A stretch of DNA of 64,000 nucleotides. Origin: CAWKOH01 sp963851245. Lineage in GTDB: Bacteria; Actinomycetota; Acidimicrobiia; Acidimicrobiales; Palsa-688. The notes below the pieces were generated by a model. The model saw only the letters and a program-made list of their open reading frames with translations. It was not told the DNA's origin and did no database searches. A program made the position numbers and the translations under genes. Shown here piece after piece: positions 28,250-37,294 of the stretch (the first letter of the stretch is position 1; each line of letters opens with the position of its first letter). The stretch spans positions 567,357 to 631,356 of the forward strand of contig CAWKOH010000012.1 of the NCBI GenBank assembly GCA_963851245.1. Reading direction: 5' to 3'.

Positions 28250-29032
28250 ATGACCTCTGTGAACGGATGTGCCAGCGATACCGGTCGCCTTCCAGCGCTG
28301 CTTCGGCAGCGGCGCCCAGTGGCAGCCTCGGCCGCAGTGGTGTGCTTCTGCTATGTGGGGATGACGGTGTTCTTGATCGGCGCCGGACTAATGATCACCC
28401 ACCTACTCAGCCACAGCGTCGGACGTTGGGACGAACAAGTTAACGCCTGGTTCGCACGGAACCGGACTCCCGCCGCAAACCGGGTCACCGGTGACTTCAC
28501 CATCCTGGCCGACACCCTTGCTGTTGCCGGGGTCGCAGCCCTGGTTGTCATCGTCGCTCTGATCCGCCATCGCGCCCGACTGGCCTGGCTGTTGGTGATC
28601 GGTCTGACGCTCGAACTGGCCGTATTCCTATCGGCCAACTACGCCGTCGCCCGGCCCCGGCCCCATGTGCCCCATCTGGGGTCCACGCCCTCTACTTTTA
28701 GCTGGCCGTCGGGCCACGTGGCCGCGACCTTTGCACTCTATGGAGGGATCGCCCTGATCGTTACCCTGGTGACTTCCCGGCTATGGCCGCGTGTTTTGGC
28801 GTGGAGCGTGGCTGTCGCCCTGACCGCATGCGTGGGGCTGTCGCGGATCTATCGAGGGGATCACCACCCGACCGACACCATGGCCGGCCTGATCCTCGGC
28901 ATCGCCGCCCTCGGGAGCGCTTTCTTGGCCGTCACGGTTTGGGCCTCGCTGACCTCGTCCCCCTTGGCGGGACGCCGGTCGGCACCGACTCCGCCGGCAG
29001 AGGTCCCCTCTGAGGGGGTCCGCGCCGCATGA
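28250..29032 (+). CDS. PAP2-family phosphatase
   Basis: A 260-residue integral membrane phosphatase, start ATG 28250 after GAAGGA (the longer upstream ORF overlaps the DUF1206 gene and is rejected). All three PAP2 motifs: AVARPRP, SWPSGHVAA and SRIYRGDHHPTDTMAG. Five or six TM helices. Such enzymes dephosphorylate phosphatidate, phosphatidylglycerol phosphate or isoprenyl pyrophosphate at the membrane. It overlaps the diacylglycerol-kinase gene by ATGA. Confidence 0.92.
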   Translation: MTSVNGCASDTGRLPALLRQRRPVAASAAVVCFCYVGMTVFLIGAGLMITHLLSHSVGRWDEQVNAWFARNRTPAANRVTGDFTILADTLAVAGVAALVVIVALIRHRARLAWLLVIGLTLELAVFLSANYAVARPRPHVPHLGSTPSTFSWPSGHVAATFALYGGIALIVTLVTSRLWPRVLAWSVAVALTACVGLSRIYRGDHHPTDTMAGLILGIAALGSAFLAVTVWASLTSSPLAGRRSAPTPPAEVPSEGVRAA

Positions 29033-29922
29033 CTTCGGTGGCGGTGATCGCCCACCGGAATAAGTCGCTAGGAGGAGGGTTGCCCGAGTTGCGCCGTCTC
29101 CTCTCCGACCGCGGCGTCGATGACCCTGTCTGGTACGAGGTCGGCAAAAGCCGCCAGGCCCCTGAGAAGGCGGTCCTGGCTGTCGAGGAAGGGGCCGACC
29201 TTCTGCTGCTCTGGGGTGGGGACGGCACGATTCAGCGTTGTATCGACGCCATCACCGGCTGCCCCGTAGCGATCGCAGTGATTCCGGCCGGCACCGCCAA
29301 CCTGCTGGCCCACAACCTCGGAATACCAGCCGACTTGACCGCCGCCGTCGATATCGCCCTGCAGGGCGCCCGCCGCCGGCTCGATCTGGGCCGGATCAAC
29401 GGCGAGCACTTTGCGGTGATGGCTGGCTGTGGATTCGACGCCTTGATGATGAAGGAAACTGACGGCAAGCTGAAGGCCCGCCTCGGTCAGCTGGCCTACG
29501 TGTGGACCGGCACCCGGGCCACGCGGGCGAAGCCGGCAAAGATGTCGATCAAGATTGACGGCGCCCGGTGGTTCAAGGCCAGGGCTAGCTGTCTGCTGCT
29601 GGGGAACATGGGCACCCTCACTGGGGGCATCACTGCCTTTGCCAACGCCAGGGCCGACGATGGACTACTTGAGGTCGGCGTGGTTACCGCTCGCGGCCCG
29701 CTCCAGTGGACCAGGGTCCTGGCCCGTCTGGCAACCGGGCGAGCTGAACGGTCGAAGCTGGTGCACACGACCCGCGCCCGGCGGGTTACGGTCAAGCTGG
29801 ATCGGGCTACGCCCTATGAACTGGACGGCGGGGTCAGGCCGGCCACCCGGCGGCTGCGGGCCAGCATCGAACCCCAGGCCATCACTGTCTGCGTGCCGGA
29901 ACGGGGCCGAGACAGTGTATAA
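29029..29922 (+). CDS. Diacylglycerol kinase catalytic-domain protein
   Basis: A 297-residue soluble lipid kinase of the DagK/YegS type. Motifs: LLLWGGDGTIQRCIDAI (GGDGT nucleotide site), PAGTANLLAHNLGIP, and the C-terminal domain with LEVGVVTARGPLQW and YELDGGVRP. It phosphorylates diacylglycerol or a related lipid with ATP, the reverse of the PAP2 reaction encoded on both sides. Start ATG 29029. Confidence 0.93.
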   Translation: MTSVAVIAHRNKSLGGGLPELRRLLSDRGVDDPVWYEVGKSRQAPEKAVLAVEEGADLLLLWGGDGTIQRCIDAITGCPVAIAVIPAGTANLLAHNLGIPADLTAAVDIALQGARRRLDLGRINGEHFAVMAGCGFDALMMKETDGKLKARLGQLAYVWTGTRATRAKPAKMSIKIDGARWFKARASCLLLGNMGTLTGGITAFANARADDGLLEVGVVTARGPLQWTRVLARLATGRAERSKLVHTTRARRVTVKLDRATPYELDGGVRPATRRLRASIEPQAITVCVPERGRDSV

Positions 29923-29931
29923 GGGGCAACC

Positions 29932-30877
29932 GTGGTGATCATCGGGTTGACCGTGCTGGTCATGGTCGGCGCCGGTCTCGTGGTGTGGCCCGCCTTTCGC
30001 TACTGGTCAGCCTTCCAGCTGGTACCGCGCATCGAGCCCCGAACCATCCGGACTGAAGTCCGCGAGCACCGGCGGCTGGCGGCCGCGCTCAGTGCCCGGC
30101 TCGATCCGACCGCCTTGACGGGGCTGGCCCTCACCACGGCCGCGGCCGTGGTAGTGGTCTGCGGTGTGGCTTTTGGACTGGTCCTGTTCATGGTGCGCAA
30201 CCGCTCGGGGTTCGCATACTACGACCTCGGTGCCGCTCGCTTCGCGGCCAACCACGCCACTCCGATCTCCACGTCGCGTGCTGCGCGACTTCACCCAGCT
30301 GGGGGGTGCGGTAGTCCTCGTCCCCCTGGCCTTGCTGATGTGTGCTCTGCTCAGTCGGCGACACGGCTTCGTCGCCACCGCATCCTTTCTGATACTGACG
30401 GTCGGCGGTCAGTTCGCGGTTGCCGACCTGATCAAGTGGATCGTGGACCGGACGCGACCCGATGTCGACCGGTTAACCGGTTTCAGCGGTCCGTCCTTTC
30501 CGTCCGGACATGCGACAGCGTCCGCCGCCAGCTTCGCCGCGTTCGCCCTTCTGTGGGGAATTGGTAGATCGGCACACGTGCAGGCCACTCTCGCTTCCCT
30601 GGCAGTCGGGATAGCAGCAGGCATTTCCTGCTCCCGAGTGTTTCTCGGGGTTCACTGGCTGACGGACGTCATCGGGGGCCTGGCCCTGGGATGGACCTGG
30701 TTCGCCTTGTGTTCAATCGCGTTCGGTGGACGCCTCCTGCGCTTCGCCGCCCCGGCGCAGGAGGCGCAGAAGGCCGTCGATGACCAGGCGAGGGAAGCGA
30801 CTCGGCAAACCGCGCAGCCAAAGCCCACCCGTTCGGCTGGGGCGACCACGGAAGGCTCCTCAACCCTGATCTCCTAG
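29932..30877 (+). CDS. Second PAP2-family phosphatase (one frameshift near 30275)
   Basis: About 314 residues. Start GTG 29932 (or 29935) behind AAGGGG, 9 bases after the kinase stop. The first frame gives TM1 (IGLTVLVMVGAGLVVWPAF) and a second helix; after one extra base near 30275 the next frame gives the full PAP2 core: KWIVDRTRP, GPSFPSGHATAS and SRVFLGVHWLTDVIGG. The tail is hydrophilic. Third gene of the lipid operon. Confidence 0.88.
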
Positions 30878-30882
30878 GCACT

Positions 30883-30898
30883 CCGACGAGATCGTCGG
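30883..30898. terminator. Small hairpin between convergent genes
   Basis: CCGACG-AGAT-CGTCGG, a 6-bp stem with a 4-base loop, lies between the stop at 30877 (+) and the stop at 30926 (-), so it may act in both directions. Confidence 0.4.
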
Positions 30899-30925
30899 TT
30901 GGGTCGGCGGTTTCAGCGCCCTCTA

Positions 30926-31339
30926 CTACCCCAGCGCCGACTGCAGGTCGCGCACGTGTTCCTGGGTCTGCTCCAAGAGAGGACGCAACGCCTCCGCCAC
31001 GTCGGCCAATCCCAGATCGTTGGCTTGAGCGAACCTCTCTCGATACCGTTCGAGTTGGCGCGTCTCGAGTCTCAAATCCGACGTAAGCGCGGCGCGACTG
31101 TTCTGAGCCGCCTCGACCGAAGGGACCTCAGTTGTAGGCGACCCGCCGAGGAATGACACTTGCTCGGCGAGAATCTGAGCGTGGGCCAACTCCTGCTGCA
31201 AGTGGACCTTTAGCTCATCGATCACGCTCAAGAATTCTGCGCCCGTGATGGTCGCCACGTGATTGACGTATTGAATTATCGACTGGTATTCAGTCTGTAG
31301 ATCCTCGTTCAGAGCTGATACAAAGCTTTCGGTGTCCAT
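30926..31339 (-). CDS. Ferritin-like / bacterioferritin-type protein
   Basis: A 137-residue four-helix protein from ATG 31339, which has AGGAGG seven bases upstream (the track extension to 31429 is rejected). Ligand-type residues: NEDLQTEYQSIIQYVNH, QQELAHAQILAEQ, LETRQLERYRERF and LLEQTQEHVRDL, the E / ExxH / E / ExxH arrangement of ferritin-like di-iron proteins. Likely to bind iron and guard against oxidative damage. A strong stress promoter lies upstream. Confidence 0.88.
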   Translation of the reverse strand: MDTESFVSALNEDLQTEYQSIIQYVNHVATITGAEFLSVIDELKVHLQQELAHAQILAEQVSFLGGSPTTEVPSVEAAQNSRAALTSDLRLETRQLERYRERFAQANDLGLADVAEALRPLLEQTQEHVRDLQSALG

Positions 31340-31368
31340 GCCAACCTCCTGTAAGGGCGCATGCTGCT

Positions 31369-31394
31369 TTACCCCGATAGAACTGAGGGCAAAC
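31369..31394 (-). promoter_or_regulatory. SigB/SigF-like promoter: GTTT-N16-GGGTAA
   Basis: On the minus strand GTTT at 31394-31391, 16 bases, GGGTAA at 31374-31369, 30 bases before the ferritin-like start. It forms a divergent pair with the site at 31489. Confidence 0.58.
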
Positions 31395-31488
31395 CACGCC
31401 AGACCTCCCCGCTGCGCTCCGGCGCTCACGCTCCACCGCCTGAGCGAACCCTGTACAGGCGACTCTGGAATGCATCCAGAGCTATCCG

Positions 31489-31513
31489 GTTCACGGCCCG
31501 GTTATCTGGGTAG
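31489..31513 (+). promoter_or_regulatory. SigB/SigF-like promoter: GTTC-N15-GGGTAG
   Basis: GTTC at 31489-31492, 15 bases, GGGTAG at 31508-31513, 39 bases before the SDR start. Confidence 0.58.
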
Positions 31514-31551
31514 CTCCGGATCGTCCAGAAAACCCGAAGGTGAGGCACTTC

Positions 31552-32556
31552 ATGGCGAGTCAGGTCGTAGTGGTTACAGGCGCCAGCGGCGGGATAGGTC
31601 GAGCTACAGCGCGGGCCTTCGGAGCCCGGGGGAATACAGTGGCGCTCTTGGCTCGAGGAGATAGCGGCCTCGAAGGCGCCGTTCGAGACGTCACGCGGGC
31701 CGGCGGCCAGGCCATCCAACATCCGGTTGATGTCTCTGATGCGGCTCAGGTCACCGAAGCGGCCGACAAGATCGAAGCTGACGTGGGGCCGATAGAGATC
31801 TGGGTAAACGTTGCATTCGCTTCTGTCTTCGCACCGTTCGCTGACATCGAGCCTGACGAGTTCAAAAGAGTCACCGAAGTCAGCTACCTGGGATACGTGT
31901 ATGGAACCATGGCTGCACTCAAACACATGAAACCTCGGGACCGGGGCACCATCGTGCAGGTGGGTTCGGCTCTGGCGTATCGCGGCATTCCGCTGCAGAG
32001 CGCCTACTGCGGAGCGAAGCACGCCATCCAAGGGTTCCACGAGTCCCTGCGGTGCGAACTGCTACACGAGAAGAGCAACGTGCACGTGACCATGGTGCAG
32101 ATGCCGGCCGTCAACACCCCGCAGTTCTCGTGGGTCCTATCCCGGCTCCCCAAGCGGCCCCAGCCGGTGGCTCCGATCTACCAGCCCGAGCTGGCGGCGC
32201 GTGCCGTCGTCTTCGCGGCCGACCATCCTCTGCGGCGGGAGTACTGGGTCGGATCAAGCACTATGGCGACGCTGGCTGCCAATGCCTTGGTACCGGGGCT
32301 TCTCGACCGGTACCTGGCGAGTACTGGCTTCTCATCGCAGCAGACCGACACTCCAGATGATGGTGACGCACTGGCCAACTTGTGGGAGCCCGCCGATGAG
32401 GGCCGGGACTTCGGCGCCAGGGGAGAGTTCGACGACGTCTCGCACGCTGAGGATCCCCAGCTGTGGGCCTCGCACCACCACGGGCTGCTGACGGGGGCGG
32501 TGGCGGCAGGAAGCGCGGCCGGTCTTATGCTGTTGGCCCGATCGAAACGGGGATGA
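31552..32556 (+). CDS. SDR-family oxidoreductase
   Basis: A 334-residue SDR, start ATG 31552 with GAGG upstream. TGASGGIG nucleotide motif; the NNAG position reads VNVAFA, a known subfamily variant; Ser in QVGSALAYRG and catalytic SAYCGAKHA are intact. The C-terminal extension of about 80 residues ends in a hydrophobic segment (GLLTGAVAAGSAAGLMLLA) followed by RSKRG, probably a membrane anchor. Family members of this shape are widespread in bacteria beside stress genes; substrate unknown. Confidence 0.9.
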   Translation: MASQVVVVTGASGGIGRATARAFGARGNTVALLARGDSGLEGAVRDVTRAGGQAIQHPVDVSDAAQVTEAADKIEADVGPIEIWVNVAFASVFAPFADIEPDEFKRVTEVSYLGYVYGTMAALKHMKPRDRGTIVQVGSALAYRGIPLQSAYCGAKHAIQGFHESLRCELLHEKSNVHVTMVQMPAVNTPQFSWVLSRLPKRPQPVAPIYQPELAARAVVFAADHPLRREYWVGSSTMATLAANALVPGLLDRYLASTGFSSQQTDTPDDGDALANLWEPADEGRDFGARGEFDDVSHAEDPQLWASHHHGLLTGAVAAGSAAGLMLLARSKRG

Positions 32557-32578
32557 TAAGGCGGCGCACGGTCTCACG

Positions 32579-32683
32579 ATGTTAGGCCTGGCCCATTTCG
32601 TGCCGGAGGTCCGCCGAACGGCGAGTCGCGCCGCGGCCCTGGCCGGGGGTTTGGTGCTATCCGGCTTGGTGGCCTACCGATGA
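32579..32683 (+). CDS. Small single-TM peptide
   Basis: A 34-residue ORF from ATG 32579 whose stop overlaps the GH15 start (ATGA at 32680). It reads MLGLAHFVPEVRRTASRAAA then a hydrophobic LAGGLVLSGLVA and ends YR. Twenty-two bases after the SDR stop and coupled to the next gene, it would fit as a small membrane peptide of this operon. Evidence is only position and composition. Confidence 0.4.
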   Translation: MLGLAHFVPEVRRTASRAAALAGGLVLSGLVAYR

Positions 32684-34467
32684 CGAAGGTTGGGGCGGCC
32701 GGCATTTTCCCACCCCAGGTACTGCGAGAGTATGCCTTTCTGGCCGATGGTGAGCGAGGGGCTCTGGTCGGTCCTCGCGGCGAGATCGCGTGGCTTTGCG
32801 TACCGAGATGGGATAGCGACGCCGTTTTCGCCTCCCTGATCGGCGCCCCCGGTATCTACTCAGTGACCCCGAGTGGCCGCTTCGTCTGGGGTGGCTACTA
32901 CGAAGAGGGAACGCTCATATGGAGAAGCCGGTGGGTGACGGAAGCCGGCATTACCGAGTGTCGCGAGGCGTTGGCCTTCCCGGCCGAACGCGATCGGGTC
33001 GTCGTCTTGCGTCGGATCGATGCCATCGAGGGTGACGCCCGGGTGAGGGTCGAATTGGAACCTCGGGCGGCTTACGGAGCCAATCCCCTTACAGGGCTCG
33101 AGCGGCACCATGGCATCTGGACGGGTCGGACCGGGCCGGTTCGTCTTCGCTGGCAGGGCGCCCAAGGGGCTCGGCCGTCTCCGGGCCGAACCCATCGCCG
33201 GCTGATGGCCGAGCTCATTGTCCCAGCCGGCGAGCATCACGACCTGGTACTGGAGATGGCACCGGTTCAGCTGCCTTCCGACCCGGTGGACTCCGATGTC
33301 GCCTGGCGCACGACCCAAGCTGCTTGGAAGGAGGTCGTGCCAGATCTCGGCGACTGCCTTGGCCAAAGGGAAGCCCGCCACTCCTATGCCGTCATGCGCG
33401 GCATGACGAGTTCGACCGGAGGGATGGTGGCGGCAGCCACCACAAGTTTGCCCGAGCGGGCCGAAGCGGGGCGCAACTACGACTATCGCTACGTATGGAT
33501 TCGTGATCAGTGCTACGCCGCTCATGCCGCGGCCGCGGCAGGTGACAGTCGCCTGCTGGCCGCCGCCGCCCGCTTCGTGACGGCCCGGCTTCTTGAGCAC
33601 GGCTCTCAACTTGCGCCGGCCTACACAACCACAGGGACAGGGGTTCCGGATCAACGCCAACTTGACCTGGCCGGATATCCAGGCGGTTTTGACCGCATTG
33701 GGAACTGGGTCAACGGCCAGTTCCAGCTCGACGCGTTCGGCGAGGCGCTCCTACTCTTCGCCGAAGCCGCCGTCAGCGGCGTCATCGACGCCGACGGCTG
33801 GAGGGCCGCCGAGATCGCAGCCAACGCGATCGCAGAGCGTTGGAGGGAACCGGACGCCGGGATATGGGAGATCGACGACCAACCCTGGACCCACAGCCGG
33901 CTCGCCGCGGCCGCCGGTTTGCGGGCGGTGTCGGCGGCGCCGTCGGTCCCTACTCGATCGACGGAATGGCTGGCATTGGCCGACCGGATCGTAGCCCACA
34001 CCTCGGCCCACGCCCTTCATCGCGACGGATACTGGCAGCGCGCCGCCAACGACGAGAGATTGGACGGATCTCTCCTGTTTCCCGCCTTGCGAGGGGCGGT
34101 GCCGGCGAACGATCCCCGAACCATCTCGACCGTCGAGGCCTACCAACGTCAACTCACTGTCGAAGGCTACGCCTATCGATTCCGCCACGACGAGCGGCCG
34201 CTTTCGGCGGCGGAGGGATCTTTCACGCTTTGCGGATTCTTGATGGCGTTGGCAGCCAATCAGCAGGGCGACTCTGTCGCGGCCCGGGCCTGGTGGGAGC
34301 GAAGTCGGGCTTCCTGTGGGCCGGCGATGCTTTACTCCGAGGAGTTTGACACCACTGAGCGTCAGATGCGGGGCAATCTGCCTCAAGCCTTCGTTCACGC
34401 CCTACTACTCGAATCCTCCGCCGTCCTAGGTCGGAGCCCGGCCGAAGCGGACGCGGGACCTTCCTGA
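32680..34467 (+). CDS. GH15 glucoamylase-like glycoside hydrolase
   Basis: A 595-residue protein without signal peptide, so cytoplasmic. N-terminal beta-sandwich of about 230 residues (YAFLADGERGALVGPRGEIAWLCVPRWDSDAVF), then the alpha/alpha barrel with the signature RNYDYRYVWIRDQCY. The C-terminal catalytic Glu region lies around GIWEIDDQPWTHSRLA and MLYSEEFD. GH15 members include glucoamylase, glucodextranase and trehalase. With treY-treZ 7 kb away, a role in glucan or trehalose turnover is reasonable but not proved. Confidence 0.9.
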   Translation: MTKVGAAGIFPPQVLREYAFLADGERGALVGPRGEIAWLCVPRWDSDAVFASLIGAPGIYSVTPSGRFVWGGYYEEGTLIWRSRWVTEAGITECREALAFPAERDRVVVLRRIDAIEGDARVRVELEPRAAYGANPLTGLERHHGIWTGRTGPVRLRWQGAQGARPSPGRTHRRLMAELIVPAGEHHDLVLEMAPVQLPSDPVDSDVAWRTTQAAWKEVVPDLGDCLGQREARHSYAVMRGMTSSTGGMVAAATTSLPERAEAGRNYDYRYVWIRDQCYAAHAAAAAGDSRLLAAAARFVTARLLEHGSQLAPAYTTTGTGVPDQRQLDLAGYPGGFDRIGNWVNGQFQLDAFGEALLLFAEAAVSGVIDADGWRAAEIAANAIAERWREPDAGIWEIDDQPWTHSRLAAAAGLRAVSAAPSVPTRSTEWLALADRIVAHTSAHALHRDGYWQRAANDERLDGSLLFPALRGAVPANDPRTISTVEAYQRQLTVEGYAYRFRHDERPLSAAEGSFTLCGFLMALAANQQGDSVAARAWWERSRASCGPAMLYSEEFDTTERQMRGNLPQAFVHALLLESSAVLGRSPAEADAGPS

Positions 34468-34474
34468 TCCGCCG

Positions 34475-34801
34475 CTATCGTTCCAAGGCGCGAGCGAGGT
34501 CCCTCTTATTCATTCGGGACCGACCGCTTACCCCACGCCGCTTGGCCTCATTGTAGAGCTGCCTGTAGGTCGGGCCTCCCGAACCACGATGCGATCGGAG
34601 TCCACCCCGGCGTCCGGACGAGATGTCCTCGAGTGAGCTTCGGCTCGACTCTTCCGACTCCCCGTGGCGGGCCCGTTCCTTGTTGACGGTCCGAGCGGCA
34701 ATCTCCTTGGCTTCGCCCTCTGGGCGGCCCCGATCCTTCAAGCCCTCGCGAATGTGTTCGTACTGGCGCTCGCGCTTATCGCTCCATGCCTGCTGGGGCA
34801 T
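34475..34801 (-). CDS. Plasmid-stabilisation-like / Rho-N-domain protein
   Basis: A 108-residue protein from ATG 34801, preceded by GGGAGG; the longer frame to 34858 is rejected. N-terminal part QQAWSDKRERQYEHIREGL plus EIAARTVNKERARHGE is the pattern annotated as 'plasmid stabilisation' in actinobacteria. The C-terminal TYRQLYNEAKRRGV ... KRDLARAL resembles the Rho termination factor N-terminal (SAP-like) helix-loop-helix, which binds nucleic acid. Strongly basic. Stress promoter at 34873-34898. Confidence 0.8.
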   Translation of the reverse strand: MPQQAWSDKRERQYEHIREGLKDRGRPEGEAKEIAARTVNKERARHGESEESSRSSLEDISSGRRGGLRSHRGSGGPTYRQLYNEAKRRGVSGRSRMNKRDLARALER

Positions 34802-34872
34802 CCCACACACCTCCCCGATCCTCCGATCCACCGCCGAGACCGGACCATCGCTACCCAACTTGTACCCGAAAA

Positions 34873-34898
34873 CTACCCCGGGGAGGCGAGTGACAAAC
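34873..34898 (-). promoter_or_regulatory. SigB/SigF-like promoter: GTTT-N16-GGGTAG
   Basis: On the minus strand GTTT at 34898-34895, 16 bases, GGGTAG at 34878-34873. Drives the gene starting at 34801; divergent partner at 34951. Confidence 0.58.
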
Positions 34899-34950
34899 CT
34901 CGCATCGAAGCGAATCGGCTCTGGGGTTCACCCGCTCACCCGGCCGCAAC

Positions 34951-34975
34951 GTTAGGGGTACGCAGGACTGGGTAG
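34951..34975 (+). promoter_or_regulatory. SigB/SigF-like promoter: GTTA-N15-GGGTAG
   Basis: GTTA at 34951-34954, 15 bases, GGGTAG at 34970-34975, 29 bases before the small gene at 35005. Confidence 0.55.
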
Positions 34976-35004
34976 AGCAACCCGCGAGGACAAGGAGGAT
35001 GTAC

Positions 35005-35229
35005 ATGGCGAAAGAGGCCAAGCAGCCGAGGAACCTGGCCAACGACGGGCACGATGAGGGCGCGATGCGCGAAGCCGAAAGGCGAATGCTGCTACACGAG
35101 GAGCACGGCTCCGATGATCGCGACCCTGGTAGTGGGGACGCCACGTCCTCGGATGTGGGTGGTCAGCACGACGAGGAGGCGCTGGAAGAGGCATCAGAGC
35201 GGATGCTGCTGAGGCGCGACAGGCCGTGA
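35005..35229 (+). CDS. Small acidic protein with internal repeat
   Basis: A 74-residue hydrophilic protein. AAGGAGG at 34992-34998 touches the ATG at 34999 and sits six bases from the ATG at 35005, so 35005 is the better start. The motif A-x-x-EA-x-x-RMLL occurs twice (AMREAERRMLLHEEH and ALEEASERMLLRRD), joined by an acidic Gly/Ser linker. No family recognised. Its stress promoter and size suggest a small stress protein. Confidence 0.7.
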   Translation: MAKEAKQPRNLANDGHDEGAMREAERRMLLHEEHGSDDRDPGSGDATSSDVGGQHDEEALEEASERMLLRRDRP

Positions 35230-35286
35230 CCTAAGCGGCTTACGGTCATCTCCGGACGCTCTCAAGCTCAGGTCCGATGGGCCGTA

Positions 35287-35544
35287 TTGACCGCAACCCG
35301 GGGAGAGGAGTCTGTGGCTGGTAGCGAAGACCGACCTTGGAGCACCGGCCGTCGAAGCCGCTCGCGGACATTCCCAGGCTCCACCCAAACCGTCCCTGCT
35401 GCCCGCCATTGGGCCAAGCACGTGCTGGCCGGTTGGGGCCTGGCCGCGTTCGATGCCGAGCTGGCGCTAAACGAAATGATCACCAACGCGATCCTACCCG
35501 GCACGGGAGACAAAATTCCCGCGATGCCGCTCGTCAACGAATAG
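35287..35544 (+). pseudogene. Truncated RsbW-like HATPase (anti-sigma kinase)
   Basis: The frame reads FPGSTQTVPAARHWAKHVLAGWGLAAFDAELALNEMITNAIL, the N-terminal helix and N-box of an RsbW/HATPase_c serine kinase, then stops after about 15 unrelated residues. The G-boxes that complete the ATP site are missing. The same arrangement (EEPDSVARARHWAADVLAQCELSRLVDTACLLISELATNALRHG in two blocks) occurs intact at the C-terminus of the next protein. So this is a broken kinase domain, 100 bp ahead of a complete one. Confidence 0.65.
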
Positions 35545-35644
35545 TGGGACGCGGAGTTCCTCATGCCAGGCTGCGGCACTATTCTGCAATATCGATGAGT
35601 CTGCCCGGCTGCAGGGAAGCGAGCGGGTTAGCATCAGCCTCCTG

Positions 35645-37294
35645 ATGGCGAACCTCACCGGCCCCGCGGAGCATGAGTTCGAGAGTCTGCTGTCGGTGAC
35701 CGACTCAGTTACCTCAAATCCAAAGGTCGAGGACTTCCTCACGGAATTGCTGAAAAAGGTTCGTGAGGTATTGGAGGCTGACACCGCTACCGTTCTTCTG
35801 CTCGACGAGGAATCAAGCGAGCTGGTAGCGACTGCTGCATCTGGATTGGAGGAGGAGGTGCTCCTTGGAGTGCGAGTACCTCTGGGACGCGGCTTCGCCG
35901 GTCGAATCGCCCAGGAGAAGCAACCGATTTCCTTGACCAGGGTCGATTCGGCCACAGTCACGAATCCCATTCTGTGGGAGAAGGGCATACAGGTCATTCT
36001 GGGCGTGCCCATGATGGCCGCGGAACGGGTGCTGGGCGTTTTGCACGTGGGCCGGCTGGACAATCGACCGTTCACAGAGCTGGACACCGAGGTTCTGGCC
36101 GACATCGCCGAGCGGGCGGCGGGAGCTACTCAGACCCTCCTGTTAGCCGCCGAACGGGCTGCCGCGAGGCTGCTCGAGCGCAGCCTGTTGCCAGGCCGCC
36201 TGCCACGCTGCCCGGGACTGGAGTTCGCGGCCCGGTATCTCACGCCGGAGGACCGTACGGTTGGCGGTGACTGGTACGACCTGTTCGCTTTGCCATCCGG
36301 AGATCTATGGGTCGTAACAGGTGACGTTGCGGGTCACGGTCTGACCGCGGCTGTCGTAATGGGGCGAGTCCGGAGCGCACTTCGCGCTTACGCGCTCGTG
36401 AGTGACTCGCCCGAAGCGGTCCTCGAGTTAACCAACCGCAAGGTACTGCACTTCGAGATGGGGACGATGGTAACCGTCATCTGCGCTGTGAGTGCTCCGC
36501 CCTACAGGACCTTCCGAGTAGCTTCTGCCGGCCATCTGCCGCCCATCCTGGCCGCGCCTGGCGTCGCTCCGGTACTAATGGATCTACCTGTCGGTGAGCC
36601 GCTAGGAGTGGCCTATGATATCAAGCGGACCTCCGCGACCGTCGAGCTGGTGGACGGCGCGACCATGCTGCTCTACACGGACGGTCTGATCGAGAGACGC
36701 ACAGAGCCCTTGGACGAGAGTCTCGAACGCCTACGGGGCTTTCTCCGACCGGCCGCTCCTAACACAGTCTGCAATGACGTGTTACGTACCTTTGTTGGCG
36801 CGCAACCACCGTCGGACGATGTGGCCATCGTGGTCATCCGCCGCGTGCCATTGGAGACCACGAATGATTCGCGCATCGCTCCGGACTCGAGTTCCGAATC
36901 CGTGGAGCACTACTCGGCGCAGTTCCCGGAGGAGCCGGACAGTGTGGCTCGTGCTCGCCACTGGGCCGCCGATGTCCTCGCCCAATGCGAACTCTCCCGC
37001 TTGGTCGACACTGCCTGCCTCCTGATCAGCGAGCTGGCCACGAACGCTTTACGCCACGGCCGGAGTCCCTACGAGGTGACGATCGAGGTGGACGATTTCC
37101 AGGTGCTGGTCGAGGTCATGGATCACTCGCGGGAGTTGCCTGCCAAGGCCGTTCCGGCCCGCTCCGAGTTCGGAGGAAAGGGGCTACTTTTTCTGGATTC
37201 ACTGGCTGCGCGTTGGGGAACCCGTTTGGTACCAGATGGGAAGATCGTGTTCTTCGCTCTCGAACTCCGCCCCGATGAAAGGAATCTGCCATGA
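35645..37294 (+). CDS. GAF-SpoIIE phosphatase-HATPase fusion regulator
   Basis: A 549-residue three-domain protein. Residues about 10-170: GAF sensor (LEADTATVLLLDE, GRGFAGRIAQEKQPI). 180-400: PP2C/SpoIIE phosphatase with metal-binding motifs VGGDWYDLF, TGDVAGHG, LLYTDGLIE and PPSDDVAIVV. 430-545: RsbW-like HATPase (LLISELATNALRHG, GKGLLFLDSLAARWG). It can both dephosphorylate and, in principle, phosphorylate a STAS antagonist, and its gene overlaps one (ATGA at 37291). No TM helices. This is a one-piece partner-switching controller of a sigma factor encoded elsewhere. Confidence 0.93.
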   Translation: MANLTGPAEHEFESLLSVTDSVTSNPKVEDFLTELLKKVREVLEADTATVLLLDEESSELVATAASGLEEEVLLGVRVPLGRGFAGRIAQEKQPISLTRVDSATVTNPILWEKGIQVILGVPMMAAERVLGVLHVGRLDNRPFTELDTEVLADIAERAAGATQTLLLAAERAAARLLERSLLPGRLPRCPGLEFAARYLTPEDRTVGGDWYDLFALPSGDLWVVTGDVAGHGLTAAVVMGRVRSALRAYALVSDSPEAVLELTNRKVLHFEMGTMVTVICAVSAPPYRTFRVASAGHLPPILAAPGVAPVLMDLPVGEPLGVAYDIKRTSATVELVDGATMLLYTDGLIERRTEPLDESLERLRGFLRPAAPNTVCNDVLRTFVGAQPPSDDVAIVVIRRVPLETTNDSRIAPDSSSESVEHYSAQFPEEPDSVARARHWAADVLAQCELSRLVDTACLLISELATNALRHGRSPYEVTIEVDDFQVLVEVMDHSRELPAKAVPARSEFGGKGLLFLDSLAARWGTRLVPDGKIVFFALELRPDERNLP

